Position numbers and translations under genes: made by a program. A stretch of DNA of 64,000 bases from Pseudomonas fulva. Lineage in GTDB: Bacteria > Pseudomonadota > Gammaproteobacteria > Pseudomonadales > Pseudomonadaceae. The stretch covers positions 1,860,001-1,924,000 of the forward strand of contig NZ_CP082928.1 in NCBI RefSeq assembly GCF_023517795.1, read 5' to 3'. Positions 22,708 to 33,109 of this stretch are shown here, in pieces. Numbering within the stretch: position 1 is the first letter of the stretch; each line of letters starts with the position of its first letter. Below the pieces are notes generated by a model. It saw only the letters and a program-made list of their open reading frames with translations, was not told the DNA's origin and did not search any database.

Positions 22708-23565
22708 TTAAAGGACTACGGTGCGGTTGGCGTTGAGAAACACCCGGCGCTCGAGGAAACAAGCGACTGCACGGGCCAGGGTCAGGCATTCGATATCGCG
22801 GCCTTTGGCGACCAGGTCCTCGGGGTAATGCGCATGATCGACGCTTTCCACCCCCTGGGTGATGATCGGGCCTTCGTCCAGGTCGTTATTGATGAAGTGC
22901 GCCGTGGCACCGACCAGCTTGACGCCCTTCTGGTACGCCTGGTGATAGGGCTTGGCGCCCTTGAAGCCGGGCAGCAGCGAGTGATGGATGTTGATCGCCC
23001 GGCCATCGAGCTTGCGGCACAGGTCGGCGGACAGCACCTGCATGTAGCGGGCGAGCACCACCAGCTCGGCGCCGGTGTCCTCGACCACCTGCATCACCCG
23101 CCGCTCCTGGGCAGGCTTGTCGTTGGGGTCGAGGGGGAAATGGTGGTAGGGAATGCCGTGCCAGTCGGCGAGCGGCTTGAGGTCCGGATGGTTGGAAACG
23201 ATGGCGGTGATGTCCATCGGCAACTGGCCGGTGCGCTGGCGGTAGAGCAGGTCGTTGAGGCAGTGGTCGGCCTTGGAGACCATGATCACCACCTTGGCGC
23301 GGTAGCCCGGCGGGGTCAGCTCGGTGCGCATGTCGAACGGCGCGGTACGTTCGTTCAGGCCGGCGAGGAAGGTCGCCTCGTCGAAATCGGCCTGGGTGCG
23401 GAATTCCACGCGAATGAAGAAGCGGCTGGCCAGGCGGTCATCGAAGCTGTGGTGCTCGGTGACGTAGCAGCCCTGCTCGAACAGGTAGCGGGTCACCACG
23501 TCCACGGTGCCCAGCACGCTGGGGCAGTGGGCGGTGAGAATCCAGGTATCGGGAGTACGGCTCAT
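22708..23565 (-). CDS. purU: Formyltetrahydrofolate deformylase PurU
   Basis: A 285-residue enzyme. An N-terminal ACT regulatory domain (about residues 8-85) precedes a formyl-transferase-fold domain with LARYMQVLS and the hallmark HHSLLPGFKGAKPYHQA. It hydrolyses 10-formyl-THF to formate and THF. Here it disposes of folate-bound C1 units made from sarcosine and dimethylglycine demethylation, and it is the copy linked to the sox genes in Pseudomonas. Confidence 0.94.
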   Translation of the reverse strand: MSRTPDTWILTAHCPSVLGTVDVVTRYLFEQGCYVTEHHSFDDRLASRFFIRVEFRTQADFDEATFLAGLNERTAPFDMRTELTPPGYRAKVVIMVSKADHCLNDLLYRQRTGQLPMDITAIVSNHPDLKPLADWHGIPYHHFPLDPNDKPAQERRVMQVVEDTGAELVVLARYMQVLSADLCRKLDGRAINIHHSLLPGFKGAKPYHQAYQKGVKLVGATAHFINNDLDEGPIITQGVESVDHAHYPEDLVAKGRDIECLTLARAVACFLERRVFLNANRTVVL

Positions 23566-23685
23566 GCAAGCGATTCCTTATGGTGATCGCGCCCATGCGC
23601 CGGCCGGCAGTGCACGATTTGGAGCGTCATTGGCTGCGTCCATACGCAGCCTTGGGCAGTGGTGAAGCAAAGCAGGAGCGGTGGT

Positions 23686-23711
23686 CTGTGGGAACGGGCA
23701 GGGACGCCTAG
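23686..23711. repeat. Truncated REP-type half element
   Basis: CTGTGGGA, then CGGGC and GGGACGCCT, repeats the left arm of the REP element at 18551-18578 with three mismatches. The right arm is absent: a GTAGGGTGG inverted-repeat element begins just afterwards. This suggests the second element inserted into, or replaced part of, a REP. Confidence 0.55.
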
Positions 23712-23715
23712 TCAC

Positions 23716-23788
23716 GTAGGGTGGATGACGCTTCATCCATCCACCGTTGCGATCCCAAGGTGGACGAAAAAAGCGTCGTCCACCCTAC
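23716..23788. repeat. GTAGGGTGG inverted-repeat element, copy 1
   Basis: The left arm GTAGGGTGGATGACGCTT is mirrored by AAGCGTCGTCCACCCTAC at 23771-23788, one mismatch in 18. The interior is about 37 bases with ATCCACC / GGTGGA complementarity. The same design recurs at 41310-41398. It lies between purU and soxG and is non-coding; it could form a hairpin that ends or stabilises the sox message. Confidence 0.7.
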
Positions 23789-23801
23789 GGTTCCAATGTC
23801 C

Positions 23802-24431
23802 TCAAGCCTCCACGGCCAGCCCGTACTCGGCGCTGGCATCCTGCAGCCACAGCCAGAAGTAGTCGGAGAAGCTGCGGCGGATCAGCAGTTCCCAGGTATC
23901 CTCGCCGGTGTGGCGAATCACCAGTTGGGACTTGGCGAACACCGTGCCCACCGCCTTGCCCACCGGGAAGTTGTTGGGGTGCACGTCGTAGCTGCTGGAT
24001 TTCATCAGCAACTCACGCACCTTCGGCCCGGAGAGCTCCAGCAGGGTCTGCCCGCCGCTGACGTTGACCACCGAGATGTGCTGGCCATCCAGGGCCTCGC
24101 GCAGTTTGCCCTCGACCTCGAACTCGCTGCCGCCGGGGACGATCAGCAGCCATTCATCCGGGCCCAGCCACTGCAGCGAAGTGTCCCCGCTCGCCACCAG
24201 CATCAGCGCGCCCGGCAGCTCCAGGCCCAGGGCCTTGTGCACACCGCCGGCGAAGTTGGCATCGTCGGCATCGCCGCGCAGCACCAGGTGGCCCAGCAGC
24301 TTCTTCTCGCGCAGCGTCACCCCGGCGCCGGCGCGGCCCTTGCCGGCCAGTTCGTGCAGGCCGGCGTGGTGCAGCGGCGATTGCCCGGCGATGTCGTCGG
24401 GGCGTTGCTTGTAGACATTGACGTTAGACAT
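23802..24431 (-). CDS. soxG: Sarcosine oxidase gamma subunit
   Basis: A 209-residue protein of the heterotetrameric sarcosine oxidase gamma family, with a fold like the GcvT C-terminal region. Conserved stretches are WLGPDEWLL, SVVNVSGGQTLLELSG and the C-terminal FSDYFWLWLQDASAEYG. It completes the enzyme that converts sarcosine to glycine and 5,10-methylene-THF or formaldehyde with H2O2. Its start (24431) overlaps the soxA end by 8 bases. The in-frame upstream ATG at 24455 has no supporting homology. Confidence 0.93.
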   Translation of the reverse strand: MSNVNVYKQRPDDIAGQSPLHHAGLHELAGKGRAGAGVTLREKKLLGHLVLRGDADDANFAGGVHKALGLELPGALMLVASGDTSLQWLGPDEWLLIVPGGSEFEVEGKLREALDGQHISVVNVSGGQTLLELSGPKVRELLMKSSSYDVHPNNFPVGKAVGTVFAKSQLVIRHTGEDTWELLIRRSFSDYFWLWLQDASAEYGLAVEA

Positions 24432-27400
24432 TCTGGCGGTCCCCTTTCGGGTCATAGAACACGGGGCTGACGATTTCGGCTTCGATCACGCTGCCATCGA
24501 CCAGCGGCGCGTACACACGCTCGCCGATGCGCTTGAGGCCGCCACGAACCAGGGCCATGGCGAAGGAGTGACCCATCGCGGCGCTCATGTAGCTGGAGGT
24601 GACGTGGCCGACCATGGTCATCGGAATCGGCTGCTTGGGATCGAACACCAGTTGCGCACCTTCGGGCAGCACCTTGTTCGGGTCCACCGGCTTGAGGCCG
24701 ATCAGCTGCTTGCGGTTTTCCTTGAGGCAGTCCTCGCGGTTCATGCCGCGCCAGCCAATCCAGGAGAACGGCTTGGTGCGACCGACGCACCAGCCCATGC
24801 CCAGATCGTCCGGGGTGACCGAGCCATCGGTGTCCTGGCCGACGATGATGAAGCCCTTCTCGGCACGCAGCACGTGCATGGTCTCGGTGCCGTAAGGGGT
24901 CAGGCCATATTTCTTGCCGGCATCGGCGATCTGCTCGAGCACGCCCAGGGCGTAGTCGGCCTGCACGTTGACTTCGTAGCTCAGCTCACCGGTGAAGGAG
25001 ATGCGGAACACCCGGGCCGGTACGCCGCCGACCTTGCCCTCCTTCCAGGTCATGAACGGGAAGGCGTCCTTGTCCAGGTCGATGTCGGTGACTTCGGCCA
25101 GCAGCTTGCGGCTGTTGGGGCCGGACAGGGTCATGGTCGCCCAGTGGTCGGTGACCGAGGTGAAGTACACCTTCAGCTCCGGCCATTCGGTCTGGTGGTA
25201 GATCTCCAGCCACTCCAGCACGCGCCCGGCACCGCCGGTGGTGGTGGTCATGACGAAATGGTTGTCGGCCAGGCAGGCGGTGACGCCGTCGTCGAAGACC
25301 ATGCCGTCTTCCTTGCACATCAGGCCGTAGCGGGCCTTGCCGACGTCCAGCTTGGTCCAGGCGTTGGTGTACACGCGGTTGAGGAACTCGCGGGCATCCG
25401 GGCCCTGGATATCGATCTTGCCTAGGGTCGAGGCGTCGAGAATGCCCACCGCGTTGCGCACGGCCTTGCACTCGCGGGCCACGGCGGCGTGCAGGTCCTC
25501 ACCGTTCTTCGGGAAGTACCAGGGGCGTTTCCACTGGCCGACGTCCTCGAACTCGGCGCCCTGCTGCAGGTGCCATTTGTGCAGAGCGGTGTAGCGCTTG
25601 GGCTCGAACAGCTCGCCGCAGTGACGGCCGGCGATGGCGCCAAACGTAACGGGCGTGTAGTTCGGGCGGAACATGGTGGTGCCCATTTCACTGATGCTGA
25701 TGCCCAGCGAACGGGCGGCGATGGCCAGGCCGTTGATGTTGCCCAGCTTGCCCTGGTCGGTGCCGAAGCCCAGCGCGGTATAGCGCTTGACGTGCTCGAC
25801 CGACTCGAAGCCCTCGCGAGTGGCCAGTTCGATGCCGGCAGCGGTGACGTCGTTCTGCTGGTCGACGAACTGCTTCGGCGCACGGGCGGTGTTCTTGTCG
25901 TGGGGCACCTGGAACAGCGCGATGGTGGCTTCCTCGATGCGCTTCTCGGCCTTCGGCAGGGTGCCGGTGACGGGCTGGAAGCCCACCTCGGCAGCGGCCT
26001 TGGCACCCGCTTCGAAACCGTCGGCGAGGCTGTCGCCCATGCCGAACACGCCGTTCACGGCACCGGCGCAGTGCCGTTTCTGGAAGCCCTCACCGGGTAC
26101 GAAGGCGAGGATGTCTTCTCGCCATACCGGACGACCGCCGAGGTGCGACGCCAGGTGCACCACCGGGCTGTAGCCGCCGGAGCTGGCGATCAGGTCGCAG
26201 TCCACTGTCTCGCCGGGGCTGGTGACCTTGTGTTTGGCGGCGTCGATGGCGCAGATACGTGCACCGGTCACCCGCTTGCTGCCACGGGCCTCGACCACCG
26301 CGCTGCCGGTGAGCACGCGCACGCCACGCCGGCGCGCTTCTTCGACCCAGCTGCCGCGCGGGTTGCTGCGGGCGTCGGCCACGGCCACCACCTGGCGACC
26401 GGCGTCGAGCCAGTCGAGCACCACGCGGTAGGCGTAATCGTTGTTGGTCGACAGCACCAGCTTCTGGCCGGGCGCCACGCCATAGCGGCGCACGTAGGTC
26501 GACACGGCATCGGCCAGCATGTTGCCGGGCACGTCGTTGTTGCCATACACCAGCGGGCGCTCGTGGGCGCCGGTGGCCAGCACCACACGACCGGCACGTA
26601 CACGGTGCAGGCGCTGGCGCGGCTGGCACGCTCCGTTAACCAAGGGCGGCGCGACCTCGCCGAGGTGATCGGTGAGGCGCTGGTGGATGGTGAGGAAGTT
26701 GTGGTCGTGGTAACCGTTGACCGTGGCGCGCGGCAGCAGGGTCACTTCCGGCATCGCTTCCAGCTCGGCGATGGCCTTGGCGGCCCACTCGGCGGCCGGC
26801 TTGTCGTCGAGCATCTCGCGGGTGGACAGCAGGCTGCCACCGAACTCTTCCTGTTCATCGGCGAGGATCACCCGGGCGCCACTGCGCCCGGCAGCCAGGG
26901 CTGCAGCCAGACCGGCAGGGCCGGCGCCGACCACCAGCACGTCGCAGTGCTGGTTCAGGTAGTCGTAGATGTCCGGGTCGTTTTCCTTCGGCGAGCGGCC
27001 GAGACCGGCGGCCTTGCGGATGTACTTCTCGTAGGTCAGCCACAGGTTCTGCGGGTACATGAAGGTCTTGTAGTAGAAACCGGGCGGCATCATGCCGCCG
27101 CCGACCTTGCCGAGGATGCCCATCAGGTCGGTGTTGACGCTCGGCCAGCCGTTGGTGCTGGTGGCGGTCAGGTTCTGGTACAGCGCCTGCTGGGTGGCGC
27201 GCACGTTGGGGATCTGCGCCGCCTCGGTGGAGCCGATCTGCAGCACCGCATTGGGCTCTTCGGCGCCGGCGGCGACGATTCCGCGCGGGCGCGAGTATTT
27301 GAAGCTGCGGCCGATCACGTCGACGCCGTTGGCCAGCAGCGCGGCGGCCAGGGTGTCGCCGGCGTAACCCTGGTAGGTCTGGCCGTTGAAGTTGAAGGTC

Positions 27401-27456
27401 AGCGGCTGGCTGCGGTCGATGCGGCCACCCTGGGCAAGACGATTGACCTGGCTCAT
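24424..27456 (-). CDS. soxA: Sarcosine oxidase alpha subunit
   Basis: A 1010-residue flavoprotein subunit. The N-terminal 2Fe-2S-fold-like domain (about residues 15-110) precedes an NAD/FAD-binding region with VVGAGPAGLAAALAAGRSG. A C-terminal aminomethyltransferase (GcvT-like) domain covers the last ~400 residues and carries the tetrahydrofolate site. Together with beta, delta and gamma it demethylates sarcosine. The stop/start overlaps with soxD (4 bases) and soxG (8 bases) show a single coupled operon. Confidence 0.96.
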   Translation of the reverse strand: MSQVNRLAQGGRIDRSQPLTFNFNGQTYQGYAGDTLAAALLANGVDVIGRSFKYSRPRGIVAAGAEEPNAVLQIGSTEAAQIPNVRATQQALYQNLTATSTNGWPSVNTDLMGILGKVGGGMMPPGFYYKTFMYPQNLWLTYEKYIRKAAGLGRSPKENDPDIYDYLNQHCDVLVVGAGPAGLAAALAAGRSGARVILADEQEEFGGSLLSTREMLDDKPAAEWAAKAIAELEAMPEVTLLPRATVNGYHDHNFLTIHQRLTDHLGEVAPPLVNGACQPRQRLHRVRAGRVVLATGAHERPLVYGNNDVPGNMLADAVSTYVRRYGVAPGQKLVLSTNNDYAYRVVLDWLDAGRQVVAVADARSNPRGSWVEEARRRGVRVLTGSAVVEARGSKRVTGARICAIDAAKHKVTSPGETVDCDLIASSGGYSPVVHLASHLGGRPVWREDILAFVPGEGFQKRHCAGAVNGVFGMGDSLADGFEAGAKAAAEVGFQPVTGTLPKAEKRIEEATIALFQVPHDKNTARAPKQFVDQQNDVTAAGIELATREGFESVEHVKRYTALGFGTDQGKLGNINGLAIAARSLGISISEMGTTMFRPNYTPVTFGAIAGRHCGELFEPKRYTALHKWHLQQGAEFEDVGQWKRPWYFPKNGEDLHAAVARECKAVRNAVGILDASTLGKIDIQGPDAREFLNRVYTNAWTKLDVGKARYGLMCKEDGMVFDDGVTACLADNHFVMTTTTGGAGRVLEWLEIYHQTEWPELKVYFTSVTDHWATMTLSGPNSRKLLAEVTDIDLDKDAFPFMTWKEGKVGGVPARVFRISFTGELSYEVNVQADYALGVLEQIADAGKKYGLTPYGTETMHVLRAEKGFIIVGQDTDGSVTPDDLGMGWCVGRTKPFSWIGWRGMNREDCLKENRKQLIGLKPVDPNKVLPEGAQLVFDPKQPIPMTMVGHVTSSYMSAAMGHSFAMALVRGGLKRIGERVYAPLVDGSVIEAEIVSPVFYDPKGDRQNV

Positions 27457-27779
27457 GCCGTTACTCCTTGGTCGACGGCCTTCTTATCGGCGAGCGAAGC
27501 GTCAGTGACGCTGGGGCGCTCGCCGATCTTGTAGGTTTCGAGAATCTCGTAGCTCACCGTGTGACGGGTGACGTTGAAGTACTGGCGGCAGCCGGCGGCG
27601 TGGATCCACAGCTCGTGGTGGATGCCGCGCGGGTTGTCGCGGAAGAACAGGTACTCGCCCCACTCCTCGTCGGTGCAGGCGTTCGGGTCCAGTGGACGGG
27701 CGATGTGTGCCTGGCCGCCGGCGTGGAATTCTTCTTCGGAACGCAGTTCGCCACAGTGAGGGCAGAAGATGTGCAACAT
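27453..27779 (-). CDS. soxD: Sarcosine oxidase delta subunit
   Basis: A 108-residue zinc-binding subunit. The N-terminal CPHC motif (FCPHCGEL) and later HAAGCRQYFNVTRHTV supply three Cys and a His for the structural zinc seen in the delta subunit. It stabilises the heterotetramer. The gene is between soxB and soxA and overlaps soxA by 4 bases. Confidence 0.95.
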   Translation of the reverse strand: MLHIFCPHCGELRSEEEFHAGGQAHIARPLDPNACTDEEWGEYLFFRDNPRGIHHELWIHAAGCRQYFNVTRHTVSYEILETYKIGERPSVTDASLADKKAVDQGVTA

Positions 27780-27806
27780 GCTCAGTACCTCCAGAAAACC
27801 ATCGTC

Positions 27807-27826
27807 CCCCTCTCGCCGAGAGAGGG
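27807..27826. repeat. Short hairpin between soxB and soxD
   Basis: CCCTCTC and GAGAGGG form a 7-bp stem with a GCCGA loop in the 55-base gap between soxB and soxD. On the minus strand it precedes the soxD start by 28 bases. It may be an mRNA processing or stability element; there is no T-run. Confidence 0.35.
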
Positions 27827-27834
27827 CGCCAAAA

Positions 27835-29085
27835 TCAGTGGGCCACGCCGGCTGCGCCGTGTTCGTCGATCAGCGCGCCGTTGTGGAAGCGCTCGATGGA
27901 GAAGGCCTTGGCCAGCGGATGCATCTCGCCCTTGGCCAGGCTGGCCGCGAACACGTTGCCCGAGCCGGGCGTGGCCTTGAAGCCACCGGTGCCCCAGCCG
28001 CAGTTGAAGTAGAGGTTCTTGACCGGCGTCTTGGCGATGATCGGGCAGGCGTCCGGCGTGGTGTCGACGATGCCGCCCCACTGGCGGTTCATGCGCACCC
28101 GCGAGAGCACCGGGAACATCTCGACGATGGCCTGCAGGGTGTGCTCGATGGTCGGGTAGGAACCGCGCTGGCCGTAGCCGTTGTAGCTGTCGATGCCGGC
28201 GCCGATGACCAGGTCGCCCTTGTCCGACTGGCTGATGTAGCCGTGCACGGCGTTGGACATGATCACCGTATCGATGATCGGCTTGATCGGCTCGGAGACC
28301 AGGGCCTGCAGCGGGTGCGATTCCAGCGGCAGGCGGAAGCCGGCGAGCTTGGCCAGGTGCCCGGAGTTACCGGCGGCGACCACGCCGACGCGCTTGGCGC
28401 CGATGAAGCCCTTGCTGGTTTCCACACCGATCACCGCGCCGTCCTGCTTGCGGAAGCCGATCACTTCGGTCTGCTGGATCAGGTCGACGCCCAGGGCGTC
28501 GGCGGCGCGGGCGAAGCCCCAGGCCACGGCGTCGTGACGGGCCACGCCGCCACGGCGCTGCAGCGAAGCGCCGAGCACCGGGTAACGGGTGTTCTTCGAG
28601 CAATCCAGGTAGGGAATCATCTCCGCCACCTGCCTGGCGTCGACCACTTCGCCGTCGATACCGTTGAGGCGGTTGGCGCTGACCCGGCGCTCGATGTCGC
28701 GCATGTCCTGCAGGGTATGGCCGAGGTTGAACACGCCGCGCTGGGAGAACATGACGTTGTAGTTCAGATCCTGGGACAAGCCTTCCCACAGCTTCATGGC
28801 GTGCTCGTAGAGGTGCGCGGACTCGTCCCACAGGTAGTTGGAACGCACGATGGTGGTGTTGCGTGCGGTGTTGCCGCCGCCCAGCCAGCCCTTCTCGACC
28901 ACGGCGACGTTCTTCACGCCGAATTCCTTGGCCAGGTAATAGGCCGTGGCCAGGCCGTGGCCGCCACCGCCGACGATGATCACGTCATAGACCGGCTTGG
29001 GCGTCGGGTTGCGCCACATGCGCTGCCAGTTCTCATGGTGGCTGAACGAGTGCTTGAACAGGCCGAAGCCGGAATAGCGCTGCAT
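27835..29085 (-). CDS. soxB: Sarcosine oxidase beta subunit
   Basis: A 416-residue FAD protein of the DAO family. The dinucleotide-binding motif [18 protein letters not shown] lies at about residues 33-50, and [17 protein letters not shown] holds residues near the covalent FMN site at the alpha-beta interface. It carries the sarcosine oxidation site. It follows glyA by 129 bases, in the conserved order glyA-soxB-soxD-soxA-soxG. Confidence 0.96.
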   Translation of the reverse strand: MQRYSGFGLFKHSFSHHENWQRMWRNPTPKPVYDVIIVGGGGHGLATAYYLAKEFGVKNVAVVEKGWLGGGNTARNTTIVRSNYLWDESAHLYEHAMKLWEGLSQDLNYNVMFSQRGVFNLGHTLQDMRDIERRVSANRLNGIDGEVVDARQVAEMIPYLDCSKNTRYPVLGASLQRRGGVARHDAVAWGFARAADALGVDLIQQTEVIGFRKQDGAVIGVETSKGFIGAKRVGVVAAGNSGHLAKLAGFRLPLESHPLQALVSEPIKPIIDTVIMSNAVHGYISQSDKGDLVIGAGIDSYNGYGQRGSYPTIEHTLQAIVEMFPVLSRVRMNRQWGGIVDTTPDACPIIAKTPVKNLYFNCGWGTGGFKATPGSGNVFAASLAKGEMHPLAKAFSIERFHNGALIDEHGAAGVAH

Positions 29086-29124
29086 AAGGGACTCCTGAAT
29101 TCTGCTTGCCGTAGGCGCGCACCC

Positions 29125-29176
29125 GGACCGCAGGACGGATGAAACCCATCGATCGGCGATGGGTTCCTGCGTCCTA
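29125..29176. repeat. Long imperfect hairpin between glyA and soxB
   Basis: The inner stem AACCCATCG / CGATGGGTT (29143-29151 and 29157-29165) is perfect, with outer complementary pieces GCAGGA / TCCTGC and GGAC / GTCC. It occupies the middle of the glyA-soxB gap. On the minus-strand transcript it could attenuate or process the message between the two genes. Confidence 0.5.
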
Positions 29177-29214
29177 GGGCATCAAAGCGGCAGCTCCGAC
29201 GTGACGACGATGCG

Positions 29215-30468
<1,254 letters not shown>

Positions 30469-30595
30469 CACGTTTCTCCCCGAGGCGCCTCGCAGCGCCG
30501 CATCTGGCTCGGTTGCTCGATATGAGTCTTGTTGCAGCGATGGTATGACTGGCCCTGGCGAGCCAGATGCCTATGTACGCCACGGGAGATTGCGT

Positions 30596-30619
30596 TTGCG
30601 ACATGCCTGAGCGTCGCAA
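30596..30619. promoter_or_regulatory. Inverted repeat upstream of glyA (candidate operator)
   Basis: TTGCGAC (30596-30602) and GTCGCAA (30613-30619) are perfect 7-base mirror halves with a 10-base spacer. It lies 128 bases upstream of the glyA start and 11 bases beyond the TraX-like stop. The glyA-sox operon is known to be induced by sarcosine or betaine regulators in Pseudomonas, so an operator is plausible; a weak TraX-gene terminator is the alternative. Confidence 0.4.
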
Positions 30620-30629
30620 TTGTGCATGC

Positions 30630-31364
30630 TCAGAGGCTGCGCAGCGCCACCAGAACAAGAAAGTGCGCGGGGTAGAACACATAAGCCCAGCGCCGCACCG
30701 GCGGCACCGCAAATGGCGGTTGTTGGCGCACCAGCAGCAGGCCCAGCAATGGCGCGAACAGACACGTGGCCAGCACGCTCCAGGCGAAGGGATCGCCACG
30801 GGCCGCATCGGCATAGAACGGCGCCCAGTAGTTGGCCGCCAGGCAACAGACCATCGGCAACAGCCATACGCCACGGAACCCACGCAGCGCCAGCAGGAAG
30901 GCCGCCGGCAGCAGCGCGCCGAACACGCCGAACATCAGCCACCCATGGGCCAGCACGGCAGTCGCCAGCGCGCCGGCGCCCAACCAGCGCGCCTGGATGT
31001 CAGTTCGCTGCACGGCATTGGCGATCAGCAGGCCGAGCACCAGGGTCGGCATCACGTTGAGCGATTCGGCGGTGGGCACCAGCAGCCGGTACGGCCATTC
31101 GGAGATCAGCGCGAACAGCAGCAGCCAGCCCAGGTAGCGCAGGGACAAGCCAGCGGCGTCCCCTACCCTGGGCCGCGCGACATTGGCGGCGATGGCCAGG
31201 CAGAACAAGGGGAAGGCCAGGCGCCCAGGCACATAAAGAAAGTACAGCGACGGCCAGGCATGGCGCAGGTGATCGATCAGCATGGTCAGCAGCGCCAGCC
31301 ATTTGATCAGGTCCAGGGCGGCATCACGGCCAAGTCGTGGAGGTGAGAATGGGGGCATGCGCAC
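30630..31364 (-). CDS. TraX family membrane protein
   Basis: A 244-residue integral membrane protein with about eight hydrophobic segments, starting LDLIKWLALLTMLIDHLRH and containing GRLAFPLFCLAIA. Both are hallmarks of the TraX family, whose founder acetylates F-pilin. Chromosomal members have no proven substrate. It is followed by glyA with a 161-base gap. Its two nearby starts (31364 and 31358) both give normal length. Confidence 0.8.
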   Translation of the reverse strand: MRMPPFSPPRLGRDAALDLIKWLALLTMLIDHLRHAWPSLYFLYVPGRLAFPLFCLAIAANVARPRVGDAAGLSLRYLGWLLLFALISEWPYRLLVPTAESLNVMPTLVLGLLIANAVQRTDIQARWLGAGALATAVLAHGWLMFGVFGALLPAAFLLALRGFRGVWLLPMVCCLAANYWAPFYADAARGDPFAWSVLATCLFAPLLGLLLVRQQPPFAVPPVRRWAYVFYPAHFLVLVALRSL

Positions 31365-31459
31365 GCATCACGCTGAGAAATAGAGTTTCACGGTAGAGAC
31401 TGCCAGTGACTCAGCGCAAATAAAGAAGGCGGCGCAGAACTGCGCCGCCCTTCAGGCAC

Positions 31460-31759
31460 TTATTGCAGTTTCGCGTTGCAGCTGCTCGAGGCCGTGACCA
31501 GACGCTTCTGCAGGGCGGCATCCGGCGGAACCTGCTTGCTCATCTCGGCCATTTCCGCCTCGCTGAACTCCTGGCTGACCTTGGTCGCTGCGCAATCACA
31601 GAAGGCAGTCAGCTTTTCCTGCGAATGGCCGGACTGAGCGCCCTTCACGCACTCCTGAACGAAGGTCGACTTGGCTTCCGGCGACCATTGCTCGGCGGCC
31701 ACGGCTGGCAGGGCGAAGGCAAGCGGTGCGAACAGTGCGATCAGATGACGGTAGCTCAT
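31460..31759 (-). CDS. Small secreted four-cysteine protein
   Basis: A 99-residue protein with a Sec signal peptide (positive start, hydrophobic core, cleavage near AVAA). The mature part has cysteines in QECVKG, FCDCAA and SSCNAK, suggesting periplasmic disulfides, and acidic helices. It resembles uncharacterised periplasmic proteins seen widely in Pseudomonas. The start is preceded by GGAGCCC. No function can be given. Confidence 0.7.
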   Translation of the reverse strand: MSYRHLIALFAPLAFALPAVAAEQWSPEAKSTFVQECVKGAQSGHSQEKLTAFCDCAATKVSQEFSEAEMAEMSKQVPPDAALQKRLVTASSSCNAKLQ

Positions 31760-31972
31760 GGTGGGCTCCTGTAGCTGGGGATCGGCGAGTCCTTGAGTGA
31801 ACTCTCAGTTTTGTGAGCCCATCGGCGCCCGCGAGTTCAGAATTAATGGGCTGGCCCAGCGCTGACTTGCCAGCGGAACAATATGTCGCCCCGGCGAGTT
31901 CTATGCACCGGTGCGGCGGGATAAAGTACCGGCATACGCCCGGACGAGGGCGACGCAGACAAGGACCTTCCA

Positions 31973-33010
31973 ATGCCCGACAACGCCCAGCAATTCGCCA
32001 GCGACAACTACTCGGGCATCTGCCCCGAAGCCTGGCAAGCCATGGCCGAGGCCAACCAGGGCCACCAGCGCGCCTACGGAGATGACGAATGGACGGCCCG
32101 CGCGGCCGACCATTTCCGCCGCCTGTTCGAGACCGACTGCGACGTGTTCTTCGCCTTCAACGGTACCGCCGCCAACTCCCTGGCCCTGGCTTCCTTGTGC
32201 CAGAGCTACCACAGCGTGATCTGCTCGGAGACCGCCCACGTCGAGACCGACGAATGCGGCGCGCCGGAGTTCTTCTCCAACGGCTCCAAGCTGCTGACCG
32301 CGCGCACCGAGCAGGGCAAGCTGACGCCCGCCTCGATCCGCGAGATCGCCCTCAAGCGCAAGGACATCCACTTCCCCAAGCCGCGGGTGGTCACTCTGAC
32401 CCAGGCCACCGAAGTCGGCACCGTCTACCGCCCCGAGGAGATCCAGGCGATCAGCCGGACCTGTGACGAACTGGGCCTCAACCTGCACATGGACGGCGCG
32501 CGCTTTTCCAACGCCTGTGCCTTTCTCGGCTGCAGCCCGGCGGAGCTGACCTGGAAGGCCGGTGTCGACGTGCTGTGCTTTGGCGGCACCAAGAACGGCA
32601 TGGCCGTCGGCGAGGCGATCCTGTTCTTCAACCGCGACCTGGCCGAAGACTTCGACTACCGCTGCAAGCAGGCCGGCCAGCTGGCTTCGAAGATGCGCTA
32701 CCTGTCGGCGCCCTGGGTGGGCATCCTGCAGGACGATGCCTGGCTGCGTTACGCCAACCATGCCAACGCCTGCGCCCAACTGCTCGCCAGGCTGGTGGAA
32801 GACGTACCGGGCGTGAGCCTGATGTTCCCGGTGGAAGCCAACGGCGTGTTCCTGCAGATGTCCGAGCCGGCCATCGCCGCCCTCACCGCCCGCGGCTGGC
32901 GCTTCTATACCTTTATCGGCGCCGGCGGCGCACGCTTCATGTGCTCGTGGGACACCGACGAAGCGCGGGTGCGTCAGCTGGCTGCGGATATCCGCCAGGT
33001 AATGTCCTGA
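31973..33010 (+). CDS. ltaE: Low-specificity L-threonine aldolase
   Basis: A 345-residue PLP enzyme of the beta-eliminating lyase family. The cofactor lysine is K207 in CFGGTKNG, and the N-terminal segment FASDNYSGICPEAW is typical. It cleaves threonine and allo-threonine to glycine and acetaldehyde. In Pseudomonas it is found close to glyA and the sarcosine oxidase genes, consistent with glycine metabolism. It is followed by a terminator-like hairpin and a repeat-filled region. Confidence 0.93.
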   Translation: MPDNAQQFASDNYSGICPEAWQAMAEANQGHQRAYGDDEWTARAADHFRRLFETDCDVFFAFNGTAANSLALASLCQSYHSVICSETAHVETDECGAPEFFSNGSKLLTARTEQGKLTPASIREIALKRKDIHFPKPRVVTLTQATEVGTVYRPEEIQAISRTCDELGLNLHMDGARFSNACAFLGCSPAELTWKAGVDVLCFGGTKNGMAVGEAILFFNRDLAEDFDYRCKQAGQLASKMRYLSAPWVGILQDDAWLRYANHANACAQLLARLVEDVPGVSLMFPVEANGVFLQMSEPAIAALTARGWRFYTFIGAGGARFMCSWDTDEARVRQLAADIRQVMS

Positions 33011-33041
33011 CGGCAGCCTGCAACGCCGCTACCGAGCGACG

Positions 33042-33067
33042 GTGGATCAGGTCGCGTCCTGATCCAC
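33042..33067 (+). terminator. Terminator-like hairpin after ltaE
   Basis: GTGGATCAG and CTGATCCAC form a perfect 9-bp stem with an 8-base loop, 31 bases beyond the ltaE stop. It is not followed by a T-run, so it may be a weak or Rho-assisted terminator. Confidence 0.45.
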
Positions 33068-33109
33068 GCCTTGCCACGCCCCTCGACTCCCTCCTCCGCC
33101 TTGATTACT

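Noticed and set aside
25489..27534. 681-codon plus-strand open frame
   Set aside because: It is antisense to soxA, which is a clear family member; high-GC codon bias opens long shadow frames. The translation is low-complexity His/Gly/Val-rich without domains.
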